Of a stretch of DNA of 22,968 nucleotides, positions 7,926 to 14,677 are shown piece after piece. This DNA is from Thermoplasmatales archaeon SW_10_69_26. GTDB lineage: Archaea; Thermoplasmatota; SW-10-69-26. The stretch is taken from assembly GCA_003009755.1 (NCBI GenBank), contig PXUB01000019.1, forward strand, positions 1-22,968, given 5' to 3'. The notes under the pieces are model-generated. The model was not told the DNA's origin and searched no databases. It saw nothing but the letters and a program-made list of their open reading frames with translations. The stretch's first letter is position 1, and each line of letters opens with the position of its first letter. Made by a program: the position numbers and the translations under genes.

Positions 7926-9053
7926 GTGTCGGGGAACACGATCGAGGACGTGACGATCGTCGGCGGCGGCGGAGCCGGCCTGATCACCGCGTTGACCCTG
8001 CAGGAGCGCGTGCCGAGCCTCGACATCGACGTCCTGGAGCGCGAGCCCAGCGCCTACACGACGCTGTGCGCGGAGGGCATCAGCGACAAGACGCTGGACC
8101 TGTTCACGGCCTTCGATGCCGAGCCCTACTGCGCGGAGGCCTTCGAGGGTGCGCGCTGGTGGTTCCCCGGTCCCGTCGAGGTGCTCGTCAACGAGCCCTG
8201 CTACACGATCGAGCGTTCCTCGTGGTTCCCCGCGATGGCCGAGACCTTCGAGGACCGTGGAGGCACCTACGAGACGGACCGCAAGGTCCGGCCCGAGGAC
8301 GTCGACGAGCTGCGACGCGACACCGACCTGCTCGTCGGTGCCGACGGCCCCGGCTCGAACGTACGCGAGGCGTTGGGTGGCACCGGCATCACGCGGCTGG
8401 GCGTGCAGGTCCGCCTCCAGGCCGACTGGGACGGCGACCGGCTGGAGTTCTTCACCCACGAGGACTTCTCGCCGGAGTACGCCTGGGTGTTCCCGAAGGA
8501 CGACATCCTCAACGTCGGGATCCTCGGCGAAGAGGACGGCAAGGACTTCGACCGGATCGACCGGTTCCGCGACTGGCTGGGCCTGGACGGCAAGATCCGC
8601 AAACGCGAGGCCTACCCGATCGGGTTCGACGCCTCCTTCCTCGCGAAAGGCAACACCGCCCTCATCGGGGACGCCGCCGGCCTGACGAACCCGTTGACGA
8701 AAGGGGGCCTGGCCGCGATCATCCACAGCGCCCGCCTGCTCGCCGACGCGGTCGAGGAGGCCGACGAGGCGTCCAGCAAGGGACCCACGGCCGCCGAACG
8801 CTACGCCAACAGCGTCCGCAACCACCCGATCTCGCACCCCTCCTTCGAGGAGGGGTTGGAGATCATGCTCGACTGGGACAACGAAGACTTCGAGCGGCTG
8901 GCGCGGTTCGCCCCCGAGACGGTCGAGGCGGGCGGAGGGCAGATCAAAGAGAAGCTGTTGTTGGCTCTCGGCATGGGGACGAACCCGACCCTTATCCCCG
9001 AGATCTGGACGCTTTATCGGGCGATGGCCCTTTCGAAGGAGTACTCGTGGTGA
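7926..9053 (+). CDS. Geranylgeranyl reductase family FAD-dependent oxidoreductase
   Basis: 375 aa from GTG 7926. Family members saturate geranylgeranyl chains of archaeal ether lipids, acting at the membrane surface. Visible: the dinucleotide-binding start DVTIVGGGGAGLITAL (about residues 8-23), an acidic strand end DVLERE, LCAEGIS (the conserved Cys-containing segment after the FAD fold), VGADGPGSNVREALG, and the second FAD motif GDAAGLTNPLTKGG (about 255). The C-terminus (LFFxx-type helices, LYRAMALSKEYSW) is soluble. The length is slightly below the usual 390-450 aa. Isoprenoid supply comes from the mevalonate route represented here by hmgA. It could act on menaquinone or another prenyl substrate instead. 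Confidence 0.9.
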   Translation: MSGNTIEDVTIVGGGGAGLITALTLQERVPSLDIDVLEREPSAYTTLCAEGISDKTLDLFTAFDAEPYCAEAFEGARWWFPGPVEVLVNEPCYTIERSSWFPAMAETFEDRGGTYETDRKVRPEDVDELRRDTDLLVGADGPGSNVREALGGTGITRLGVQVRLQADWDGDRLEFFTHEDFSPEYAWVFPKDDILNVGILGEEDGKDFDRIDRFRDWLGLDGKIRKREAYPIGFDASFLAKGNTALIGDAAGLTNPLTKGGLAAIIHSARLLADAVEEADEASSKGPTAAERYANSVRNHPISHPSFEEGLEIMLDWDNEDFERLARFAPETVEAGGGQIKEKLLLALGMGTNPTLIPEIWTLYRAMALSKEYSW

Positions 9054-9094
9054 CCGTTCGCTCCCGTTTCGAAGCGTGAATGAATCCACGTTGA

Positions 9095-9100
9095 TTTATC
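9095..9100 (+). promoter_or_regulatory. TATA box for the small RHH-like gene
   Basis: TTTATC, centred 28 nt before ATG 9125. GTG 9107 and ATG 9113 are only 10-16 nt away, too close to lie on the transcript. Confidence 0.5.
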
Positions 9101-9124
9101 CGTCTCGTGCCCATGCATGACACG

Positions 9125-9313
9125 ATGGGCGAGGCCGAAGGGGACTTGGAAGACCAGCTCTCCGAGCAGAAGGAGATCAAGGTCAAGATCCCGATGGAGC
9201 TGTACCTGAAGCTCCATCAGAACAAGATCATCAACGGAGCCCAGATCAAGGAGGTCGTCCAGGATGCGCTGGACGGCTACTTGGCGGAGATCGGAGACGA
9301 GGACGAGGGCTGA
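9125..9313 (+). CDS. Small ribbon-helix-helix-like protein
   Basis: 62 aa from ATG 9125. An acidic N-terminus (MGEAEGDLEDQLSEQ) is followed by KEIKVKIPMELYLKLHQNK, IINGAQIKEVVQDALDGYL. The strand-helix-helix order, with a basic alternating strand (IKVKIP) and a helix ending in a dimer-type ALDGYL, resembles the MetJ/Arc ribbon-helix-helix DNA-binding fold found in many small archaeal proteins. The fold is inferred from pattern only. It is likely a homodimeric DNA-binding protein or antitoxin-like regulator; no toxin gene is next to it. Its own TATA box lies directly upstream, and the following Roadblock gene has a separate one. Confidence 0.7.
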   Translation: MGEAEGDLEDQLSEQKEIKVKIPMELYLKLHQNKIINGAQIKEVVQDALDGYLAEIGDEDEG

Positions 9314-9331
9314 CCGGCCCACCTGCGAAGG

Positions 9332-9337
9332 TATAAG
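9332..9337 (+). promoter_or_regulatory. TATA box for the Roadblock operon
   Basis: TATAAG, about 35 nt before ATG 9370, giving a predicted leader of about 9 nt. It serves the three genes 9370-10856. Confidence 0.55.
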
Positions 9338-9369
9338 GCCCTGGCCTCGTCTGCTTCGAGCGGGCCCCG

Positions 9370-9822
9370 ATGGCGTTCGAACCCGACCTCGAGACCGAGG
9401 CGGCCGCGTTGCCGACCGAGGACGACGACGAGGAGAGCACCCAGGAGCGCCTGCTGACCGAGATGACGCAGGCCCTCCGCAGCCTCGAGGCGAACACGAA
9501 GGGCGTGTTCGGCTCGGCGGTCGTCGACGGTGACGGGTTCCCGATCGCCTGGGACCTCAAAGGTGGAACCCAGCAGTCCAGCGTGGCCCTCCTGGGCGCA
9601 ACGCTGCGCGAACAGCTGGACCGGTCGTCGACGATCCTCGACCTCGGCGACTTCTCGTCCGGGCTCGTCAAGTTCGACAAGGGCTACCTCGGGATCTTCG
9701 ACCTGAAGACCGACGACCTGTTCCTCGTGATCCTCGCCGGTAGCCAGGTGAACATCATGGATCTGCTGCTGGAGAACGACGCGGTCCTCCGCGAGCTGAA
9801 GGAGATCCTCGGAGGTGGCTGA
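9370..9822 (+). CDS. Roadblock/LC7 domain protein
   Basis: 150 aa. After an acidic tail (residues 1-25, EDDDEES) comes a domain typical of Roadblock/LC7: TEMTQALRSLEANTKGVFGSAVVDGDGFPIAWDL, a serine/threonine-rich middle with VALLGATLREQLDRSS, strands GLVKFDKGYLGIFDLKTDDLFLVILAGSQVN and a final helix. Such proteins dimerise and usually act as partners or GTPase-activating proteins of small Ras-like GTPases (MglA/MglB type). No GTPase gene is in the window. The next gene starts 2 nt after the stop and encodes a membrane protein, so a membrane-recruited regulatory module is plausible (inference). An SD-like GGAGGTGG lies at the end of this gene, ahead of the next start. Confidence 0.85.
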   Translation: MAFEPDLETEAAALPTEDDDEESTQERLLTEMTQALRSLEANTKGVFGSAVVDGDGFPIAWDLKGGTQQSSVALLGATLREQLDRSSTILDLGDFSSGLVKFDKGYLGIFDLKTDDLFLVILAGSQVNIMDLLLENDAVLRELKEILGGG

Positions 9823-9824
9823 GG

Positions 9825-10244
9825 ATGGTCCTGAACGTCGGCATGACGGTCGGGTACGGCATCGCCGTCGTCTTCGGGCTCGCGACGATGCTGTTCGGCG
9901 GCCGCGCGCTCAGCGTGCTCCGCCGACCCCCCACCGGTGAGGCCGGGCGTGAGCTCGTGTTCCTCTCCGCCGAGGACCTGGTCGCCCCGATCGGGGTGAC
10001 CCTGTTCGTGTTGCTCATCGAATGGGTGGAGTGGATCGTGATGACCCTGCGCGGAGCGGGCATCGTCACGCTCGCCAGCTTCAACTTCTACGCCAACATC
10101 GTGCAAGGTGGCCTGCTGTTCGTGGCCGCGATCATGCTGTACCGCGTGTTCGTGCCCTACACGCGCTCGCGGCGCGCCCAGCGGTCCCGCATGATCCTCG
10201 ACCGCCTGGCCGCTCGCGTGGCGCTGCTGCGCGGGCGCAAGTAG
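9825..10244 (+). CDS. Small three-helix membrane protein in the Roadblock operon
   Basis: 139 aa. Three hydrophobic segments at about residues 4-26 (VGYGIAVVFGLATMLFGG), 50-72 (LVAPIGVTLFVLLIEWVEWIVM) and 88-108 (YANIVQGGLLFVAAIMLY), then a basic cytoplasmic tail rich in Arg (YTRSRRAQRSRMILDRLAARV). By the positive-inside rule the C-terminus is cytoplasmic. No family is recognised. Acidic or charged residues inside the second helix (E, E) could bind a partner or an ion. It starts 2 nt after the Roadblock stop behind a GGAGG-like sequence and is followed at 3 nt by the methyltransferase, so the three are co-transcribed. A role as membrane anchor for the Roadblock protein is a guess. Confidence 0.75.
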   Translation: MVLNVGMTVGYGIAVVFGLATMLFGGRALSVLRRPPTGEAGRELVFLSAEDLVAPIGVTLFVLLIEWVEWIVMTLRGAGIVTLASFNFYANIVQGGLLFVAAIMLYRVFVPYTRSRRAQRSRMILDRLAARVALLRGRK

Positions 10245-10247
10245 CCC

Positions 10248-10856
10248 ATGACCATGGATGGCGACGAGCCGGGCATCGGACCGGACGGCTTCGTGGACGC
10301 CTACGAGGGCCGCCCTCCCTGGGAGGTCGGCGATCCACAGCCGGCGGTCGTCGCCCTCGCCGACGCCGGACGGCTGCAGGGCTCGATCCTCGACGTCGGG
10401 TGCGGCACCGGCGAGAACGCGTTGATGCTCGCCGAACGCGGCTACGAGGTCGTCGGGATCGATTCGGCACCCAACGCGATCGAGCGAGCCCGAGCGAAGG
10501 CCCGCGAGCGGGGTGTGGACGTGGAGTTCCTCACGTTGGACGCCTACGAGCTGGCCTCGCTGGACCGAAGCTTCGACACGGTGGTCGACTCGGCCCTGTT
10601 CCACGTGCTCGCGCACGAGGATCCCGACCGGTACGCCGCGAGCGTCCGGTCGGCAATCCGGGACGGGGGCCGGTTGTTCGTGCTCGCGTTCGAGAGCGGC
10701 CAGGAGGCCGATGGACCCTCGATCCCGCGCGAGGCGATCCAAGCGACCTTCCAGGACGGGTGGACGGTCCAGAGCATCGAGACGACGACCTACGAGACGA
10801 TCGATCCGGACGTCTACAAGCGCCGAGCCCTGTTGGCGACGATCGAAGCCACGTGA
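10248..10856 (+). CDS. Class I SAM-dependent methyltransferase
   Basis: 202 aa. YEGRPPWEVGDPQPAVV (about residues 19-35) followed by motif I ILDVGCGTGENALMLAERG (47-65), the acidic strand end VVGIDSAPNAIERARAKA, FLTLDAYELASLDRSFDTVVDSALFHVL and a GGRLFVLAFES strand mark a widespread family of soluble small-molecule methyltransferases (PPWEVG-PQPA type, related to thiopurine methyltransferase/TehB-like enzymes). The substrate is unknown. It is the third gene of the Roadblock operon, 3 nt after the membrane protein. A second in-frame ATG at 10254 could be used instead. Converges with etfA across a gap carrying two strong hairpins. Confidence 0.88.
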   Translation: MTMDGDEPGIGPDGFVDAYEGRPPWEVGDPQPAVVALADAGRLQGSILDVGCGTGENALMLAERGYEVVGIDSAPNAIERARAKARERGVDVEFLTLDAYELASLDRSFDTVVDSALFHVLAHEDPDRYAASVRSAIRDGGRLFVLAFESGQEADGPSIPREAIQATFQDGWTVQSIETTTYETIDPDVYKRRALLATIEAT

Positions 10857-10924
10857 CCGCCGCCGAGCCGTCGACAGCCGCGGTCACAGGCAGGCCATCT
10901 CTCCCATCGACCCGAGGACACACC

Positions 10925-10945
10925 GCCGATCGACGAACGATCGGC
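10925..10945. terminator. Hairpin downstream of the methyltransferase
   Basis: GCCGATCG (10925-10932) and CGATCGGC (10938-10945) form a perfect 8-bp stem around a 5-nt loop. It lies in the convergent gap between the Roadblock operon and etfAB; no T-run follows. Confidence 0.4.
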
Positions 10946-10970
10946 TGACCCGGTGGGGAAGAGGTTGACC

Positions 10971-11005
10971 CGGCGGGCTCGATGGTCGTGACGGGGAGCC
11001 CGCCG
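10971..11005. terminator. GC-rich hairpin in the convergent gap before etfA
   Basis: CGGCGGGCTC (10971-10980) pairs perfectly with GAGCCCGCCG (10996-11005). A third stem, GAGCTGAG/CTCAGCTC (11011-11018/11021-11028), overlaps the etfA stop. Possible bidirectional 3'-end or RNA-stability structures. Confidence 0.4.
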
Positions 11006-11021
11006 GAGGGGAGCTGAGCCC

Positions 11022-11930
11022 TCAGCTCAGCTTCTCGGTGATCGCCGGCAGCACGTCGTAGAGGTCGCCGACGAGCCCGTAGTCCGCGTGCTCGAAGAAC
11101 GGCGCGTTCTCGTCGGTGTTGACGACGACGATGAGCTCGGAGTCGCGGCAGCCGGCCAGGTGCTGGATCTGGCCGCTGACCCCAGCCGCCACGTAGACCT
11201 CGGGCGTGACGACCTTGCCGGAGAGGCCGATCCAGCGGTCGTCCCCGAGCCAGTGCAGGTCGGCGCTGATCGGGCGCGAGCACCCGACGACGCCGCCCAT
11301 CGACTCGGCCGTGTCGAAGACGAGCTCCATGTCGTCCTCCTCCTCGACGCCGCGACCGAAGGCGACGACGACGTCGGCCTCCTCGATGTTGACGCCCTCC
11401 TCGTCGCGCTGCTCGAGGCTGACGCGTTCGACGCGGCCCTTGCCGGGCGAGACCTGGATCGTCTCGACCGGGGCCGGGTCGCCGGTGGCCGGCTCGAAGC
11501 TGTGGGGGGCGATCGTGGCCACGACGTCGTCCGTCTGGGGGACCTCGTTGGCCATCGTCTTGCCGCCCATGAACTTGCGACGGAACGTCCCCTCCTCGGG
11601 GATCTCGAGCGCGGTCACGATGTAGCCGGCGTCGAGCTTGGCGGCCAGCTGGGGGCCGATCTCCTTGCCGCGGCGGTTGCCGCCGACGAGGACGCGGTCG
11701 GCGCCGACCTCGTCGACGATCTCGGACAGCGCGGTGGCGACCGGGTCGACGTGGTACTCGTCGAGACCGTCGCCTTGGGCCGTGTAGACCTTGGACGCGC
11801 CGGGAACCTCGGGGTCCTCGGCGGCCGGACCGAGCGCGGCCGCGACGACCTCGTCGCCGATCTTCTCGCCGGCGGTGACGAGCTCGGCGAACAGGTCCTC
11901 GTCGGTCGCGAAGACGAGCACGGTGCTCAT
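11022..11930 (-). CDS. etfA: Electron transfer flavoprotein, alpha subunit
   Basis: 302 aa, near the usual length. With EtfB it forms the FAD-bearing heterodimer that accepts electrons from acyl-CoA dehydrogenases and hands them to the quinone pool or another acceptor. The N-terminal half is the ETF nucleotide-fold domain (MSTVLVFATDEDLFAELV; DRVLVGGNRRGKEIGPQLAAKL). The C-terminal FAD domain shows VVVAFGRGV, then GLSGKVVTPEVYVAAGVSG, QHLAGCRDSELIVVVN and NTDENAPFFEHADYG, the family signature that binds FAD. The start ATG 11930 directly follows the etfB stop, so the two are translated from one message. It serves the acyl-CoA dehydrogenase at 5736-6902 by inference. Confidence 0.96.
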   Translation of the reverse strand: MSTVLVFATDEDLFAELVTAGEKIGDEVVAAALGPAAEDPEVPGASKVYTAQGDGLDEYHVDPVATALSEIVDEVGADRVLVGGNRRGKEIGPQLAAKLDAGYIVTALEIPEEGTFRRKFMGGKTMANEVPQTDDVVATIAPHSFEPATGDPAPVETIQVSPGKGRVERVSLEQRDEEGVNIEEADVVVAFGRGVEEEDDMELVFDTAESMGGVVGCSRPISADLHWLGDDRWIGLSGKVVTPEVYVAAGVSGQIQHLAGCRDSELIVVVNTDENAPFFEHADYGLVGDLYDVLPAITEKLS

Positions 11931-12704
11931 CTAGATCACCCCTTCGGACTGGAGGTTCTCGACGAGCCACTCGGCCGCCTCGTCGGGGTCGTCGACCTCC
12001 ATGATCTCCTTCTTGCGGGTCTCCTCGGGGGCCTTGTTCTCGACGATGCGGACGGTGGGCTCGGTGTCGACGCCCAGGTCCTCGGCCGAGAGCTCGGTCA
12101 AGGGCTTGTTCTTGGCCTGCAGGATCTCGGTCAGGGACGGGAGCCGCGGGTCGTTGATCGACTCGACGACCGTGATGACGGCGGGCGTCGGGGCGCGGAG
12201 GGTCTCGATGCCCTCGTCGATCTCGCGTTCGACCTCGACGGATCCATCGGTGAGCTCGACGTCGAAGACGTAGGAGAGCAGCGGGGCGTCGATGAGCTCG
12301 GCCACCATCGGCCCGGTCGAGGCCGTGTGGCTGTCGGCCGACTCCTCGCTGGCGAACACCAGGTCGACGTCGCCGGCCTCTTCGACGGCGCCGGCCAGCG
12401 CCTCGCACTTGCGAAGCTTACCGCCCTCGAGGAGCTCGGGTTCGTTGATGTGGAACGCCTCGTCGGCGCCCATCGCGAGCACCTCGCGCAGCGACTCCTC
12501 GGCCTGGTCGTCGCCGAGCGTGATCGCCACGATCTCCTCGACCTCACCGTCCTCCTTGAGCTGGACGGCGGCCTCGATCGCGTTCTTGTCGTAGAGGGAG
12601 ATCACGCGTTCGGCGCGACTCGTATCCGGCTCACGGGTCGAGTCGTCGATCCGGACCTCCTCTGTGTTGGGGACCTGTTTCACGAGGACGGCGGCCTTCA
12701 CCAC
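11931..12704 (-). CDS. etfB: Electron transfer flavoprotein, beta subunit
   Basis: 257 aa. Begins with two adjacent GTG codons (12704, 12701) and reads KAAVLVKQVPNTEEVRIDD, the standard EtfB start. Further marks: ISLYDKNAIEAAVQLKEDG, VVAITLGDDQAEESLREVLAMGADEAFHI, LVFASEESADSHTASTGPMVAELIDAPLLSYV (nucleotide-binding region) and the C-terminal KNKPLTELSAEDLGVD segment that reaches into EtfA. It lacks the long N-terminal extension of bifurcating FixA types, as far as visible. The TATA box TTTATA lies 37 nt upstream, followed by AAGGTG as possible ribosome site. Confidence 0.96.
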   Translation of the reverse strand: MVKAAVLVKQVPNTEEVRIDDSTREPDTSRAERVISLYDKNAIEAAVQLKEDGEVEEIVAITLGDDQAEESLREVLAMGADEAFHINEPELLEGGKLRKCEALAGAVEEAGDVDLVFASEESADSHTASTGPMVAELIDAPLLSYVFDVELTDGSVEVEREIDEGIETLRAPTPAVITVVESINDPRLPSLTEILQAKNKPLTELSAEDLGVDTEPTVRIVENKAPEETRKKEIMEVDDPDEAAEWLVENLQSEGVI

Positions 12705-12737
12705 GGGTTACACCTTGGCGGCGCAACCTGCAGAGGG

Positions 12738-12743
12738 TATAAA
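12738..12743 (-). promoter_or_regulatory. TATA box for etfB-etfA
   Basis: TTTATA on the minus strand, 37 nt before GTG 12704, predicting a short leader that contains AAGGTG (about 12711-12716). Confidence 0.6.
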
Positions 12744-12796
12744 TGCCTGACCCACGGGCGGCTAGGGGCCGGGCAGAGATGGGCGCCAGCCGGCGA

Positions 12797-12964
12797 TCAG
12801 CGGCTCACGCCGGGCTCGGCCTCGTCTTCGCCGGAGGCCTGGCTGACGCCGAGCACGGCCTCGCAGGAGGGACAGATGTGCACCGTGACGAGGGATGCCT
12901 GGCTGGCCTCCTCGTCGATCCCGAGCATCGCGATCTCCGCCTCGCAGTGAGGGCAACGCGCCAT
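12797..12964 (-). CDS. Small two-CxxC zinc-ribbon protein
   Basis: 55 aa, too short for routine calling. Reads MARCPHCEAEIAMLGIDEEA, then SLVTVHICPSCEAVLGVSQA and an acidic tail ending GVSR. Two CPxC knuckles (residues 4-7 and 31-34) separated by 23 residues form a treble-clef/zinc-ribbon type site, as in the many small CPxCG-type proteins of haloarchaea and other euryarchaea, whose roles are mostly unknown (some are regulatory). The start is supported by a TATA-like TTCAAG 26-27 nt upstream. It lies between etfB and aIF2-beta on the same strand but with its own promoter. Overlapping plus-strand frames are shadows. Confidence 0.75.
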   Translation of the reverse strand: MARCPHCEAEIAMLGIDEEASQASLVTVHICPSCEAVLGVSQASGEDEAEPGVSR

Positions 12965-12987
12965 ACGCGGGGATAGAGCACCCGGTC

Positions 12988-12993
12988 CTTGAA
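12988..12993 (-). promoter_or_regulatory. TATA-like box for the zinc-ribbon protein gene
   Basis: TTCAAG on the minus strand, centred 26-27 nt before ATG 12964, so the mRNA is probably leaderless. Confidence 0.45.
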
Positions 12994-13091
12994 CGGCTCG
13001 GGAACGGACCAGTGCCGGCCGAGGGTGGGGACTCGGACCTGGGACGGGCTGGTGTCGGCGGCTCGCGGCTGCGCCGAGGCTCGTTGCGGGT

Positions 13092-13658
13092 CTAGCCTTC
13101 GACGACCTCGATCATCTCGCCGAAGGCGAGCGTGCCGGAGATGTTGTTGATCTTGGCCTTGACGACCTGACCCTTGCCGGCGCCCTCGACGAAGATCGTG
13201 TACTTGTCCTTGTGCGCGACGCCGTCGCCCTGGCGGCCGGTGTCCTCGATCTTGAGCTCGTAGACCTCGCCTTCCTCGACGGCGTCGGCCTCTTGCTCGG
13301 TCTCGGCCGTGGGCTTGCGAGCCCGGACGGGTCGGTGGCCACCGCAGGCATCGCACTGGAGGACCAGCGTGCGGCCTTCCTTCTGGAGGTGGGTGTCCGG
13401 TCGCCCGCACTCCGAGCACAGCACGTAGGTCTCGACGTAGCCCTCGAGCCGGGCCGCACCCATCTCACGCAGCAGGCGGGGCACAACCTCGTCGGGATCG
13501 CGGTTCAGGCGATCCAGCACGTCGGCAAAGTTCCGCACGACGGTGGTCTTCCCCTCCTTGCGGATGTTGAGATCCGGGAGCTGGAAGCGCTCCTGCTGGG
13601 TGATCGGCTCCGGGAGCTCCTCCTTGGCCCGGTCGAGCAGGGAATCGTAGTCGGACAT
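13092..13658 (-). CDS. Translation initiation factor aIF2-beta with C-terminal TRAM domain
   Basis: 188 aa. Residues 1-110 are the archaeal IF2 beta subunit: a short gamma-binding helix (SDYDSLLDRAKEEL), the alpha/beta core (VRNFADVLDRLNRDPDEVVPRLLREMG) and a C4 zinc ribbon (C81, C84, C102, C105). With the alpha and gamma subunits it delivers initiator Met-tRNA to the ribosome. Residues about 128-186 add a TRAM domain (GEVYELKIEDTGRQGDGVA, ...YTIFVEGAGKGQVVKAKINNISG...AFGEMIEVV), a beta-barrel RNA-binding module, joined by an acidic linker. The usual archaeal protein stops near 140 aa; TRAM-extended forms are, to my recollection, known in haloarchaea. ATG 13658 follows a TTTTTACC box by about 29 nt. 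Confidence 0.95.
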   Translation of the reverse strand: MSDYDSLLDRAKEELPEPITQQERFQLPDLNIRKEGKTTVVRNFADVLDRLNRDPDEVVPRLLREMGAARLEGYVETYVLCSECGRPDTHLQKEGRTLVLQCDACGGHRPVRARKPTAETEQEADAVEEGEVYELKIEDTGRQGDGVAHKDKYTIFVEGAGKGQVVKAKINNISGTLAFGEMIEVVEG

Positions 13659-13683
13659 GTTGACGACAAGTAGCCCCGGCTCC

Positions 13684-13691
13684 GGTAAAAA
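13684..13691 (-). promoter_or_regulatory. TATA box for aIF2-beta
   Basis: TTTTTACC on the minus strand, about 29 nt before ATG 13658. Bases 13692-13866 separate this promoter from the next, divergent cassette and contain no gene. Confidence 0.55.
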
Positions 13692-13866
13692 GGTGAGGCA
13701 AAGCGGCGGTCACGTGGCCATCAACCCCCGCTCCTCCTCGATCGCCTCAGTGATGGAAGCTGTCGTGACCCGACTACATGGGTTTTGGGTTTCTGCTGAC
13801 CGCCAGCTCAGCGAATCCCTGCCTGTCATCGTTCCCCGCATGTATCGAGAAACCAGGCAAACGATC

Positions 13867-13872
13867 GGAGGG
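13867..13872 (+). promoter_or_regulatory. Shine-Dalgarno site of the DUF6345-like gene
   Basis: GGAGGG ends 7 nt before ATG 13880. It is unusual here, where most genes are leaderless, and fits a cassette of different origin. Confidence 0.5.
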
Positions 13873-13879
13873 TTGACGC

Positions 13880-14665
13880 ATGGATGGAAAAACCGGACTG
13901 TACGTGACCTTCCTTCTCGCCGCCTCGATTGCCTCCACGGGCATGGCTGGCGCGTACGAGGGTTATATCAGTTACATCAACGACTACCAGGACCCGGACT
14001 CCGACCTACCTGAATGCGAGGATAACGCGAACAACATCAGAGACGAACTGAACGCCGAAGGGACCTACACGGTCGACAAATACGGTGAGATGAACGCCAA
14101 GGAATCCCACTGGAAGAGCGGCGGGGATAGCTCCTACGCGGATTGGGGAGATCTTTCGTATTTCTGTGGGCACGGGGGAACCTACGATGCCGGTGATCAG
14201 ATTCGGAGCTTCCAGGCTTTTACACCCCAGGGAGGCGAATCAGAGTACTTGTACGGAAACGAACTTAATCTCGGTGATACCGACGCAGAGTGGGCCACGT
14301 TCGATTCGTCACACAGTCTCTACATCGACGACGAGAATAACCTTGCGAACCTCGCCGAATGGCATAGTGGTTTCGACTACCTGAACTTGCTGATTGGGTG
14401 GCATACTTCTCCAGCCGACACTGACACAGGCGGAGAGTTCTACGATTCGATGTTCGATACGGGCAGCTTAGACGGAGGAGGCGAGAAGATCAAGGCTTCC
14501 CGGTTCGCCTCGGACGGGGGGTGTTCTGGAAATTCAGGCGAGTACCAGACCATCATCGGCGAAAAGGCGACCTTCAGTAATGATTACGCCTGGAGCGAAG
14601 GGGGTCCCGCTGCGGGCAGCCAGGCGAACGACGGGAGCTACGTCTATTGGGGGAACTCTTGCTAG
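13880..14665 (+). CDS. Secreted DUF6345-like protein
   Basis: 261 aa. A Sec signal peptide (LYVTFLLAASIASTGMAGA, residues 7-25) leads into a domain that I match by eye to DUF6345: SHWKSGGDSSYADWGDLSYFCGHGG (77-100), LNLGDTDAEWATFDSSHSLY (129-148), and WHSGFDYLNLLIGWHTSPADTDTGG (161-185) correspond to the family pattern of a GHG turn, an EW-x-x-x-D-S-C element and an F-x-x-L-x-x-x-x-GFHT element. The layout recalls caspase/gingipain-like folds (His in GHG, Cys after the next strand), but at the Cys position this protein has SSH, so peptidase activity is doubtful. Five Cys remain (46, 96, 215 and the C-terminal residue among them). Codon use is visibly less GC-rich than that of the neighbours. 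First gene of a three-gene run. Confidence 0.75.
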   Translation: MDGKTGLYVTFLLAASIASTGMAGAYEGYISYINDYQDPDSDLPECEDNANNIRDELNAEGTYTVDKYGEMNAKESHWKSGGDSSYADWGDLSYFCGHGGTYDAGDQIRSFQAFTPQGGESEYLYGNELNLGDTDAEWATFDSSHSLYIDDENNLANLAEWHSGFDYLNLLIGWHTSPADTDTGGEFYDSMFDTGSLDGGGEKIKASRFASDGGCSGNSGEYQTIIGEKATFSNDYAWSEGGPAAGSQANDGSYVYWGNSC

Positions 14666-14677
14666 GAGGTATCGATA

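Noticed and set aside
7755-9089. In-frame upstream extension of the 74-aa gene across 7755-9089
   Set aside because: It is entirely antisense to the well-supported geranylgeranyl reductase; only the last about 74 codons, outside that gene, look real.
11088-12950. 620-codon plus-strand frame opposite etfA/etfB
   Set aside because: Low-complexity Leu/Gly/Asp shadow of two clearly identified genes.
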